From NCBI RefSeq assembly GCF_900637545.1, contig NZ_LR134376.1:1693001-1757000 (forward strand): a stretch of 64,000 nucleotides of DNA. Reading direction: 5' to 3'. A program made the translations under genes and the position numbers. The stretch comes from Aeromonas encheleia. GTDB lineage: Bacteria > Pseudomonadota > Gammaproteobacteria > Enterobacterales > Aeromonadaceae. Positions 16,653 to 24,895 of the stretch are shown in pieces; positions within the stretch are counted from its first letter, which is position 1; each line of letters opens with the position of its first letter. The notes under the pieces are model-generated. The model was given only the letters and a program-made list of their open reading frames with translations. It was not told the DNA's origin and made no database searches.

Positions 16653-17513
16653 ATGGTGACCACATTCTCATGGCGTCAACCCCGTAGCTGGAGCCTGCTG
16701 CTGCTCTGTCTGCTGCTGACGGGCTGCGCGACCCGGGTGATCTACTACTGGCTCGACTCGGCCATCGTCTGGCAGCTGGACGACTATTTTTCCCTGGATC
16801 GCAGCCAGAAGAAGCTGCTCGACAGCGAGGTGAAGGGGCTGATGGCCTGGCATCGCCAACATGAGCTGCCCATCTACGCCAGGGATCTCGATGCTCTGGC
16901 CAAGGCGGTGGCGAGCCCCATGAGCCCGGTCCAGGTCGAGTATCATCTCGACAAGGTACAGGGCAGCCTGACCCGCACCCTGGAGAATGCCATCCCCCGC
17001 ACCGTACGGCTGGCGAGCACCCTGACCGACGCCCAGGTGGCCCACTTCATGACCGACAGGGTGAAGCGCCAGCAGGAGCGCCAGCATGACTTCGCCACCG
17101 AGTCCAGGGAGGAGATGCTCAAGGGCTTCAGGGAGAAGATGAACGAGCGGCTGCGGTTCTGGATAGGCAGGGTCAAGCCGGCCCAGGAGCCGCTGATCGC
17201 CCAATGGGCCGAGTGGCAATACGAGATGATGGGGCCCTGGCTGGAGTTCCAGGGGGCCTGGAGCCTGGAGCTGGATCGGCTGATGAAGCAGCGCCAGAGC
17301 CCGGATTTTGGCAAGGAGCTGACCCGTCTGCTGCAACAGGGGGACGGCCTGATGGACGGGCGCTTCACCGGTTACACCGACCAGTCCCGCCAGCGCACCA
17401 TCAAGTGGCTCAGCGATCTCAGCCAGTCGATGGATCTCTCCCAGCGTGCCCACCTCTATAGCCTGCTCAAGGACTATGCCGAGGACTTCGCGGCCATGAC
17501 CAAAGGCGGCTGA
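16653..17513 (+). CDS. DUF6279-family lipoprotein
   Basis: A 286-residue predicted lipoprotein with a basic N-terminus, hydrophobic signal and lipobox LLLTGC. It then has a long all-helical domain rich in charged residues (VIYYWLDSAIVWQLDDYF, SRQRTIKWLSDLSQSMDLSQ). It matches the DUF6279 family, which has no assigned function. The ATG at 16653 is placed by GGAGG six bases upstream. It has its own promoter space after thiK and a strong terminator after it, so it is probably monocistronic. Confidence 0.8.
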   Translation: MVTTFSWRQPRSWSLLLLCLLLTGCATRVIYYWLDSAIVWQLDDYFSLDRSQKKLLDSEVKGLMAWHRQHELPIYARDLDALAKAVASPMSPVQVEYHLDKVQGSLTRTLENAIPRTVRLASTLTDAQVAHFMTDRVKRQQERQHDFATESREEMLKGFREKMNERLRFWIGRVKPAQEPLIAQWAEWQYEMMGPWLEFQGAWSLELDRLMKQRQSPDFGKELTRLLQQGDGLMDGRFTGYTDQSRQRTIKWLSDLSQSMDLSQRAHLYSLLKDYAEDFAAMTKGG

Positions 17514-17531
17514 TGGCGCGTCCCCTAGGGG

Positions 17532-17567
17532 ACAAGGACGGCAGGCCGCGAGGCCTGCCGTCCTTGT
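17532..17567 (+). terminator. Strong terminator after the DUF6279 gene
   Basis: A perfect 16-bp stem (ACAAGGACGGCAGGCC and its complement) with a GCGA loop is followed by TCT. Confidence 0.85.
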
Positions 17568-17621
17568 TCTATCCGGGGGGCTGTGGTAGTTTGCCCCCTC
17601 TATTTTTCAGGAATTAACCGT

Positions 17622-18095
17622 TTGAGCCTGCTGGACAAAGTGAAACTGGCGACGATGACCCTGCTCATCGCGCTCACTCTGTTGCTCTCTACCGTCTCGG
17701 TGGAGGGGCTCAAGGTATCCGCTCATCGGTCCGCCGCCCAGCAGAGCCAGATGATGACGGAGGCCGGCGCAGGGGATCAGTCCGAGCTGGTACAGGCCAG
17801 CCACGGCGCCAGCGACAGCGACGACGGCGTCGTCAAGTTTGTCGGCTCCCACCAGAATCATCTGCTGCGCCTCGAGCACTCCCTGCGCGGCGACAACCAG
17901 CCAAAGAGCGTCGTCTACGAGTTGATCATGAGCTGGTCACAGCAGGCCATCCTATTGCTGCTGTGTGGCCTGCTGCTCTACGCCGCCCTGCTCTACCCCA
18001 AACACAGCTTCCGCGATCGCTTTGCCACCATTCACCGGCATCGCTTGCAACGCCAGCATCTGCAATACCGTTTCTCCCAGAGTCATCTCGCCTGA
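17622..18095 (+). CDS. Small two-helix membrane protein of unknown function
   Basis: A 157-residue protein with an N-terminal helix (LATMTLLIALTLLLSTVSV) and a C-terminal helix (AILLLLCGLLLYAALLY). A polar periplasmic loop of about 90 residues lies between them, and a basic, histidine-rich tail (HRHRLQRQHLQYRF) ends it. TTG 17622 is chosen because CAGGAA lies eight bases upstream; a GTG at 17583 would add 13 residues. I do not recognise a family. It stands alone between a terminator and the secD-like gene. Confidence 0.6.
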   Translation: MSLLDKVKLATMTLLIALTLLLSTVSVEGLKVSAHRSAAQQSQMMTEAGAGDQSELVQASHGASDSDDGVVKFVGSHQNHLLRLEHSLRGDNQPKSVVYELIMSWSQQAILLLLCGLLLYAALLYPKHSFRDRFATIHRHRLQRQHLQYRFSQSHLA

Positions 18096-18249
18096 TCCCG
18101 ATGGGGTCTGGCCTTACCGCACTGCCTCATCGCCGCTCATAAAGCCTGTTCACCGCATGTGAACGGGCCCGCCATCTCATTTGAATTTTCTTGCGTGGTG
18201 CGAACCCTGGTTTCGTGCCCGCCGCCTTCGCCCGACAGAGGCCTTTGCC

Positions 18250-20052
18250 ATGAGAAAAAAGAGTCGCATCACCCTGAACCGCATGAACCTGTGGCAGTAC
18301 GCCCTGCTGCTGCTCATGCTGCTGACCTTCGCGTTTTATTCCCTGCCCACCTTCTTCGGTGAGCAGCCTTCCCTCGGCCTGCACGGCCAGACCAGCCTGA
18401 CCGAGGCGCAGCGCAGCCTGCTGCGCGATCACCAGATAGAGCCGGTCAAACAGGTGCAGCAGAAAGAGCGGGTCGAGCTGGTATTCAACAGCCAGGCCGA
18501 TCAGCAAAGGGCCAAGCAGCTGCTGGAGCAGCAGGGTCATGACAGCGCGGCCCTGACCCTGGAGTTCTACTCCAATGCCCCGACCTGGATCAGCCAGCTC
18601 GGCGCCGCCCCCATCAAGCTCGGGCTGGACCTGCGCGGCGGCTCCCAGCTGCTGATCGGGGTCGATCTCAGCTTCGTGGTGGACAACCAGACCAAGAACC
18701 TGGTGGACATGCTGCGCACCCAGTTCCGCGAGGCGCGCCTGCGCGGCGCCAACGTGGCCCGGGTGAGCGAGGGGGAGGTGAGAGTCACGCTGCCCGAGGT
18801 GGCCGATCAGGCCCCTTGGCTCAACATCATCAAGGATTCTGCCGGTACCCGGCAGGATCAGTGGACGCTGAACCGCAGCGGCAATGAGCTGCGGCTGGTG
18901 ATGAGCGAGGCCGAGCGCACCCTGCTGGCCAACAACGCCGTGACCCAGAACCTGTCGATCCTGAAGAAGCGGATCAACGAGCTCGGCATCGTCGAGGCCT
19001 CGGTCCAGCGTCAGGGCCAGGATGGCATCCGCATCGAGCTGCCCGGGGTACACAATCCCAAGCAGGCCAAGGAAGTGATAGGCGCCACCGCGTCGCTGGC
19101 CTTTTACGAGGCCCAGGCCGCCAGCCGCTTCTTCATGGCGGATCGCAGCGGTCAGGCGGTCGGTCTGGCGCGCAAGCCGGTGCTGAGCGGTGAGCACATC
19201 GTCGATGCCCGCGCCAATATGGGCGAGATGGGCCAACCCCAGGTCAATATCGTGCTCGACAGCCTGGGTGGCAGCAAGATGAATCAGTTCAGTCGCCAGC
19301 ATGTGGGCAAGCCGATGGCCACCGTCTTCACCGAATACAAGACCAACGCCCAGGGCAAGCTGCGGGCCCAGAGCGAGGTGATCAACGTCGCCACCATACA
19401 GACGGCGCTCGGCAACCAGTTCCGCATCACAGGTATTGGCAGTCTGCCCGAGGCTCAGGAGCTGGCCATGCTGCTGCGGGCAGGCGCCCTCACCGCACCG
19501 CTCAAGATCCTGGAGGAACGTTCCATCGGCCCGACCCTGGGGCTGCAGAACATAGAGGCGGGTTTCACCGCCCTGGCGTTCGGCATGGCGGGCATGATGC
19601 TGTTCATGATGGCCTGGTATCGCAAGTTCGGCTGGGTCGCCATCACCGCGCTCATCGCCAACCTGCTGATGCAGGTGGGCATGCTGGCGGTGCTGCCGGG
19701 GGCCGTGCTGACCCTGCCGGGGATCGCCGGGCTGGTGCTCACCGTCGGCATGGCGGTGGACACCCACGTGCTCATCTTCGAGCGGATCAAGGATCGGCTG
19801 CGGGAGGGGGGGAGCCTGGCCAACGCCATCGATTTTGGCTATCGCTCGGCGTTTCGCACCATCTTCGACGCCAACATCACCACATTGATCTGCGCCGTGG
19901 TGCTCTACTCCATCGGCTCAGGCCCGCTGCAGGGCTTCTCCATCACCCTGATCCTGGGGCTCATCTCCAGCATGGTGACCGGCATCTGGGGCACCCGCGC
20001 CATCATCAACCCCCTCTGGGGCAAGAGCAGCGCCAAGCTGCTGAGGGTATGA
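18250..20052 (+). CDS. SecD-like protein translocase subunit (second SecDF set)
   Basis: A 600-residue RND-type membrane protein with one N-terminal helix, a large periplasmic domain (GLDLRGGSQLLIGVDL, GVHNPKQAKEVIGATASLAF) and five C-terminal helices. The proton-relay aspartate is kept in GMAVDTHVLIFERIKDRL, where E. coli SecD has GMAVDANVLINERI. SecDF uses the proton gradient to pull secreted proteins out of SecYEG. No yajC, tgt or queA is beside it, unlike the canonical locus, so this is probably an auxiliary SecDF pair. ATG 18250 precedes the first helix. A secF-like gene follows after about 110 bases. Confidence 0.87.
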   Translation: MRKKSRITLNRMNLWQYALLLLMLLTFAFYSLPTFFGEQPSLGLHGQTSLTEAQRSLLRDHQIEPVKQVQQKERVELVFNSQADQQRAKQLLEQQGHDSAALTLEFYSNAPTWISQLGAAPIKLGLDLRGGSQLLIGVDLSFVVDNQTKNLVDMLRTQFREARLRGANVARVSEGEVRVTLPEVADQAPWLNIIKDSAGTRQDQWTLNRSGNELRLVMSEAERTLLANNAVTQNLSILKKRINELGIVEASVQRQGQDGIRIELPGVHNPKQAKEVIGATASLAFYEAQAASRFFMADRSGQAVGLARKPVLSGEHIVDARANMGEMGQPQVNIVLDSLGGSKMNQFSRQHVGKPMATVFTEYKTNAQGKLRAQSEVINVATIQTALGNQFRITGIGSLPEAQELAMLLRAGALTAPLKILEERSIGPTLGLQNIEAGFTALAFGMAGMMLFMMAWYRKFGWVAITALIANLLMQVGMLAVLPGAVLTLPGIAGLVLTVGMAVDTHVLIFERIKDRLREGGSLANAIDFGYRSAFRTIFDANITTLICAVVLYSIGSGPLQGFSITLILGLISSMVTGIWGTRAIINPLWGKSSAKLLRV

Positions 20053-20161
20053 CCATGATCAGAACGAGTTGCCTGTGTCATAGCGCCGTGGGTTCGAGCC
20101 TGCTCCGCGCCACCGGCTTCCCGCTGGGAAGCCCGAGCCATCTGCTGTCGAGGGAAGAACA

Positions 20162-21076
20162 ATGCTGAGAATGATCGCTGCCATGGGCCTGACCCGCTGG
20201 CGTTACATCGGACTGTGGATCTCCGTGCTGCTGACCGTGGCGAGCGTCGCCGTGCTGGCCATCAACGGGCTGTCGCTCGGGCTCGACTTCACCGGTGGCA
20301 TACTGCTGGAGTTTCGCATCCAGACCCTGAAGGAGGCCCACGAGCTCAATGCCCTGCTGAGCGCCCCGCTGGCGGGGGCGGTGGAGCTCGGCGGCGCCGG
20401 CATCCCGGGGGAGTGGCTCATCAAGCTGCCGCCCCACGAGCTGCCCTGGCCGGCCGAGGAGCTGGCTGTGATGCTGAGCCAGCAGCTCGGCCTGCCGGTG
20501 GAGCTGCTGCGCACCACCATAGTCGGCCCCCAGGTGGGCGCCGAGCTGTTCCAGCAGGGGATGCTGGCGGTGCTGGTGGCCTCCCTGGCCATCTCCGCCT
20601 ATCTGGCGGTGCGCTTCGAGTGGCGCCAGGCCATCGGCATCCTGGTGTCGGTGCTGCACGACGGTCTGGTGGCGCTGGGGCTGCTGGCGCTGTTCCACAT
20701 CGAGTTCGATCTCAACGTGATCGCCGGCCTGATGGCGGTGATCGGCTACTCGCTCAACGACAGCATCGTCATCTCGGACCGGCTGCGGGACCTGCTCAGC
20801 TCGCGCACCCAGATGGGGATCCACGAGTGCTCGGACGTGGCCATCAAGGCCACCTTCAGCCGCACCATGATCACCTCGGGCACCACCCTCTTCACCGTCG
20901 GGGCCCTGCTGCTGTTCGGCGGCGATGCGCTCTACGGCTTCTCCTTCACCCTGTTCGCCGGCATCCTGGTGGGCACCATCTCCTCCATCACTGTGGCATC
21001 GACCGTGCAGGAGCTGCTGGGGCTCTCGCCCCAGGCGTACCAGAAGAAAGAGGAGGCGCTGGCGGAGGCGGCCTGA
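20162..21076 (+). CDS. SecF-like protein translocase subunit (second SecDF set)
   Basis: A 304-residue partner of the preceding SecD-like protein. It has a first helix, the periplasmic motif GLDFTGGILLEF, and the helix-4 motif GYSLNDSIVISDRLRD, matching SecF GYSINDTIVVSDR with its key aspartate. ATG 20162 follows GAGGGAAGA. A terminator follows at once. It is shorter in the periplasmic loop than many SecF proteins. It could serve the general Sec pathway or a specialised cargo. Confidence 0.87.
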   Translation: MLRMIAAMGLTRWRYIGLWISVLLTVASVAVLAINGLSLGLDFTGGILLEFRIQTLKEAHELNALLSAPLAGAVELGGAGIPGEWLIKLPPHELPWPAEELAVMLSQQLGLPVELLRTTIVGPQVGAELFQQGMLAVLVASLAISAYLAVRFEWRQAIGILVSVLHDGLVALGLLALFHIEFDLNVIAGLMAVIGYSLNDSIVISDRLRDLLSSRTQMGIHECSDVAIKATFSRTMITSGTTLFTVGALLLFGGDALYGFSFTLFAGILVGTISSITVASTVQELLGLSPQAYQKKEEALAEAA

Positions 21077-21102
21077 TCCCCCAAGCCAATCCTTGCAATG
21101 CG

Positions 21103-21127
21103 AAACGGGCCCAGTGGGCCCGTTTTT
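21103..21127 (+). terminator. Terminator of the secDF pair
   Basis: AAACGGGCCC and GGGCCCGTTT pair across a three-base loop and run into TTTTTTA. Confidence 0.88.
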
Positions 21128-21152
21128 TTATCTCTGCGGTTTGCTGTGGGGC

Positions 21153-21755
21153 CTAGAAGCCCGAGCCGGGTTGCAGCAAGAAGGCCGCCTCCTCCGGCGT
21201 GTCGGTGCGGCTCAGGATGGCGTTGCGATGGGGGAAGCGGCCGAAGCGCTCGACGATCACCTGATGGCGGCGGGCGTAGTCGGCGAAGCCCGCGAAGGTG
21301 ACCCCGGCGGGGCTGCCCTCCTGCTCGGCCGCCAGCCCCTCGAACAGTGCCACGCTGCGAGTCTGCTGCTCCCGGGACTCCGCGTGTTCCAGCGGCAGGT
21401 AGAAGAAGAGCCGCGCCAGCGGCGAGAGCGCCCTGTCCGCCCCGAGCGACAAGCCCTTCAGGCAGAGCTCGCGGGCCAGCGGATCCTGGGCAAAGGCGCC
21501 CGGGGTGCCGCGATGGATGTTGCGCGGCAGCTGATCGAGCAGCAGGATCAGCGCCAGCCGGCCGACGGGCACCTCGGCCCAGGGGGCCAGCTCACCGGCG
21601 GCGGCCGCCTTGGCCAGTGCGCCGAAGCGGCTGGCGATCAGCGCATCTGTCTCGCTGCTTTTGCCCCACCAGAGCGGGGCCTGCCGGCTGGCGCGGGCGG
21701 CGTCGTCGGCATCATCGCCAAACCAGAAATCGAGCAGAGGTTGCCAGGGTTGCAT
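21153..21755 (-). CDS. DUF924-family protein
   Basis: A 200-residue, all-helical soluble protein. Conserved DUF924 features are the N-terminal DFWFGDD, the LLLDQLPRNIHRGTPGAFAQDPLA segment, LFFYLPLEHAES, and the late FPHRNAILSRTDTPEE. The fold is TPR-like; no enzymatic role is established. It is a single minus-strand gene facing secF across a terminator. Confidence 0.85.
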   Translation of the reverse strand: MQPWQPLLDFWFGDDADDAARASRQAPLWWGKSSETDALIASRFGALAKAAAAGELAPWAEVPVGRLALILLLDQLPRNIHRGTPGAFAQDPLARELCLKGLSLGADRALSPLARLFFYLPLEHAESREQQTRSVALFEGLAAEQEGSPAGVTFAGFADYARRHQVIVERFGRFPHRNAILSRTDTPEEAAFLLQPGSGF

Positions 21756-21945
21756 GGGAACTCCTTGGGCTAGGGGCTTGCGGGTAAAACAAGGTCAATT
21801 GACCCTGCTATGGGTGCTGCCGAAACGGCGGCTTCTCGTTACACTGTGCCATCTTTTGCCCGCAATGCGGAACCCCTGATGAGCAAGGTCGTCGCCAGGC
21901 CATCTGCCCGAGGGGCTCTCACCACTGATATGAGGAATGCTTGAT

Positions 21946-22863
21946 ATGGCCGGAACCAGTCTGTTGGCCCTGCTCGATGATATTGCCAGCGTGCTCGATG
22001 ACGTGGCGCTGATGACCAAGACGGCGGCCAAGAAGACCGCCGGGGTACTGGGGGACGATCTGGCCCTCAACGCCGAGCAGGTCTCCGGGGTGCGCGCCGA
22101 GCGGGAGCTGCCGGTGGTGTGGGCGGTGGCCAAGGGGTCCTTTCGCAACAAGCTGATCCTGGTGCCGGCCGCCATCGCCATCAGCGTGCTGGTGCCCTGG
22201 CTCATCACCCCCCTGCTGATGCTGGGGGGCGCCTACCTCTGTTTCGAGGGGGCGGAGAAGCTGGCCCACAAGTTTCTACCCCACGGCGACGAGGGGTCGG
22301 GACCGGGGGCGGAGCCCGTGCCGGACGATATGCTGGCCTATGAGCAGCAGAAGATAAAGGGGGCCATTCGCACCGACTTCATCCTCTCCGCCGAGATCAT
22401 CGTCATCGCCCTCGGCACAGTCCAAGGCACCAGCCTCTCCCTGCAGATCTCGGTGGTGGCGGGCATCGCCCTGCTGATGACGGTGGGGGTCTATGGCCTG
22501 GTGGGGCTCATCGTCAAGCTGGACGACATCGGCCTGCACCTGCTGAAGAAGCCGGACGCCGGCGCCCTGCGCCGCCTGCTGGGGCGCGGCCTGCTGGTGA
22601 CGGCTCCCCGCCTGATGCACCTGCTGGCGCTGGTCGGCACCATCGCCATGTTCATGGTCGGCGGCGGCATCCTGGTGCACGGCTGGCCCTTCGCCCATCA
22701 CCTGGTGGAGGGGGCCGCCGAGGCCGTGGCCACCCTGCCAACCGTGGGCACAGTGCTGGCCGCCCTGACGCCGACCCTGCTCAATGCGGTGGCCGGCGTG
22801 GTGGCGGGCCTGGTGCTGGTGCTGGCCATGACCCTGGTGAGCAAGTTGAAGCCCGCCAAATAA
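21946..22863 (+). CDS. YedI-like inner-membrane protein (DUF808)
   Basis: A 305-residue protein of the DUF808/YedI family, with the usual opening MAGTSLLALLDDIASVLDD. It has several membrane helices (LVPAAIAISVLVPWLITPLL, a pair near 150-190, and helices near 220-300). The family function is unknown. An ATG three codons upstream is possible, but MAGTSLL is the conserved start and GAGGA lies at better spacing from it. It is monocistronic. Confidence 0.87.
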   Translation: MAGTSLLALLDDIASVLDDVALMTKTAAKKTAGVLGDDLALNAEQVSGVRAERELPVVWAVAKGSFRNKLILVPAAIAISVLVPWLITPLLMLGGAYLCFEGAEKLAHKFLPHGDEGSGPGAEPVPDDMLAYEQQKIKGAIRTDFILSAEIIVIALGTVQGTSLSLQISVVAGIALLMTVGVYGLVGLIVKLDDIGLHLLKKPDAGALRRLLGRGLLVTAPRLMHLLALVGTIAMFMVGGGILVHGWPFAHHLVEGAAEAVATLPTVGTVLAALTPTLLNAVAGVVAGLVLVLAMTLVSKLKPAK

Positions 22864-23029
22864 CGGCCGTGGGTGAGGCGGCCGACAGGGGCCGTCGCAC
22901 TCATCCTCTGTCCCGTTTGTTGACGCGAATGGGGGCTAGGCAAGCGCCGGCCCCCTTCGTACTATCCTGGCTGGCATCCGTCCACAGAGACGGAGCCAGC
23001 TGCCATGGATGCAAACAATAAGGACAGTT

Positions 23030-24808
23030 ATGACCACAACCGCTTGGCTGGATGATCACATCTATGCCGCCCCCGATTGCCCGGCCGTCGACGCCGATTT
23101 CCAGCACGCCCACCAGCTCCTGTCTACCTTGATCCCCCTGCTGGCCGAGTTGCCAGAGACCCATGACATCAACGCCTTGCGCCATCTGCTGCGGGCCATT
23201 CGGCGCCAGGCGGATGAGGTGAGGCGGCTGGCCTGGAATGCCCAGGTCTACGGCTACAACCGGCTCAGCCGCAACGGTCGCGACGAGCCGGCCAAGGTGC
23301 TGCTCTCCCGCGGCCAGCAGTTGCAGGCGAGCCTCGCCCAGCTCATCAAGCCGATGACCCTGTTCTGGCTGAACGCCCCCGAGGATCAGGTGCGGGCCCT
23401 GCTGCAGGATCCCGAGCTGTTCGAGCTGGCCTATGCCATTCGCCACGATCGCCAGTTGCAGGATCAGCGGCTGTCGCTCGAGAGCGAGCAGCTGATCGAG
23501 GGGCTGGGGGTGGATGGGCTGCACGCCTGGGGCCATCTCTACGACAGCCTGGTGGCCCGGCTCAGACCGCTGGTGGACGGAGAACCCATGGGGCTGGCCC
23601 AGGCGGACAATCTGCTGTCCCACCCGGACAGGGCGCGGCGCGCCAGTGCCTGGCATGGCATTCAACAGGCCTGGGCCGGGGAGCAGGAGACGGTGGCCGC
23701 CATCCTCAATGCCATCAACGGCTGGCGCAACGAGCTCGCCAGCCGGCGTGGCCAGCGGCAGCGGCTCGATGCCCTGGCGCTCTCCTGTCATCAGGGCCAT
23801 CTCGAGCGCAGCACGCTGGATACCCTGATGGCAGAGGCCGAGGCCCACAAGGAGCTGGGCAGACGGGCGCTGCGCGCCATGGCGAGCGCCCAGGGGATCA
23901 CCGACTTCGCCCCCTGGGATCTCTATGCGCCGCCCCCTGCGCTGACACCTATCAATATCGACTTCGAGCAGGCGCTGACGCTGGTGGCCGACGCCTTCGC
24001 CGGGTTTGACCCCGAGATGGGGGCCTTCGTCCACATGATGGCCGAGCGGGGCTGGATCGATGCGGCCCCGAGCGAACACAGGCGCAGCGGCGCCTATTGC
24101 ACCGAGTATGCCGAGCCCGCCGAGCCTCGGGTGTTTCTCACCTTCGAGGGCACCATGGACAACCTCATCACCCTGGCCCACGAGCTTGGCCACGCCTGGC
24201 ACAGCTGGCTGCTGCGGGACGCGCCGCTGGCGCAGCGCGACTACCCCAAGACGCTGGCCGAGACCGCCTCGCTGTTTGCCGAGACCCTGGTGCGCGATGC
24301 CCTGTTGGCCGCCACCGACAACATGGAGCAGCGCAGGGCCATCGCCTGGCTGGAGGGGGAGCGGGCCGCCAGCCTGCTGCTCGACGTTCCGTCCCGTTTC
24401 CACTTCGAGCGGGCGCTGGTGGCGGCGCGGGAGCAGGGCTATGTGGGGGCCGGCGAGCTGCGCGGCATGATGAAATCCATGAAGGAGCAGTGGTATGGTG
24501 ACAGCCTCAGCCAATATGACGAGCTGTTCTGGGCCAGCAAGAGCCACTTCTCCATCACCGAGCTCGGTTTTTACAACTACCCCTATCTGTTTGGCTACCT
24601 GTTCAGCCTGGGGCTCTATGCCCAGAAGGAGCGGGCCGGGAAGGAGTTTGTCCAGGCCTATCGGGAGCTGCTGCGCGACACCGGCCGCATGAGCGCCGAG
24701 GATCTGGTGGAGAAGCACCTGGGCGTCGACATTCGCGAGCCCGCCTTCTGGCAGGAGAGCCTGCGCCAGGTGGAGGCGGCGGTCAGCCGCCTCGAGCGGC
24801 TGATATAG
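23030..24808 (+). CDS. M3-family oligoendopeptidase, paralogue 1
   Basis: A 592-residue cytosolic zinc metallopeptidase of the PepF/M3B type. The zinc motif HELGH is at 384-388 (TLAHELGHAW), and the third ligand glutamate lies in ETASLFAETL about 30 residues later. Catalytic tyrosine and histidine are in the C-terminal GFYNYPYLFGYLFSLG region. It likely degrades short peptides. ATG 23030 follows AAGGACAG; an in-frame ATG at 23009 is less well spaced. The next gene encodes a close paralogue. Confidence 0.9.
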   Translation: MTTTAWLDDHIYAAPDCPAVDADFQHAHQLLSTLIPLLAELPETHDINALRHLLRAIRRQADEVRRLAWNAQVYGYNRLSRNGRDEPAKVLLSRGQQLQASLAQLIKPMTLFWLNAPEDQVRALLQDPELFELAYAIRHDRQLQDQRLSLESEQLIEGLGVDGLHAWGHLYDSLVARLRPLVDGEPMGLAQADNLLSHPDRARRASAWHGIQQAWAGEQETVAAILNAINGWRNELASRRGQRQRLDALALSCHQGHLERSTLDTLMAEAEAHKELGRRALRAMASAQGITDFAPWDLYAPPPALTPINIDFEQALTLVADAFAGFDPEMGAFVHMMAERGWIDAAPSEHRRSGAYCTEYAEPAEPRVFLTFEGTMDNLITLAHELGHAWHSWLLRDAPLAQRDYPKTLAETASLFAETLVRDALLAATDNMEQRRAIAWLEGERAASLLLDVPSRFHFERALVAAREQGYVGAGELRGMMKSMKEQWYGDSLSQYDELFWASKSHFSITELGFYNYPYLFGYLFSLGLYAQKERAGKEFVQAYRELLRDTGRMSAEDLVEKHLGVDIREPAFWQESLRQVEAAVSRLERLI

Positions 24809-24895
24809 CCCATTGCAACCCTTAATCGTGGCCCTCGCCGGGGGCCACCCCTATTTCATGACGGGCCAGGGCCCGTCTCCGAACACGAGCGTCTG

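Noticed and set aside
18127..19767. 546-residue minus-strand open frame opposite secD
   Set aside because: Its composition is the histidine/glutamine-rich type produced by the reverse strand of GC-rich genes; it has no ribosome site and no known domain.
22901..24718. 605-residue minus-strand open frame opposite the M3 peptidase
   Set aside because: It mirrors the third-position bias of the real gene and resembles no protein family.
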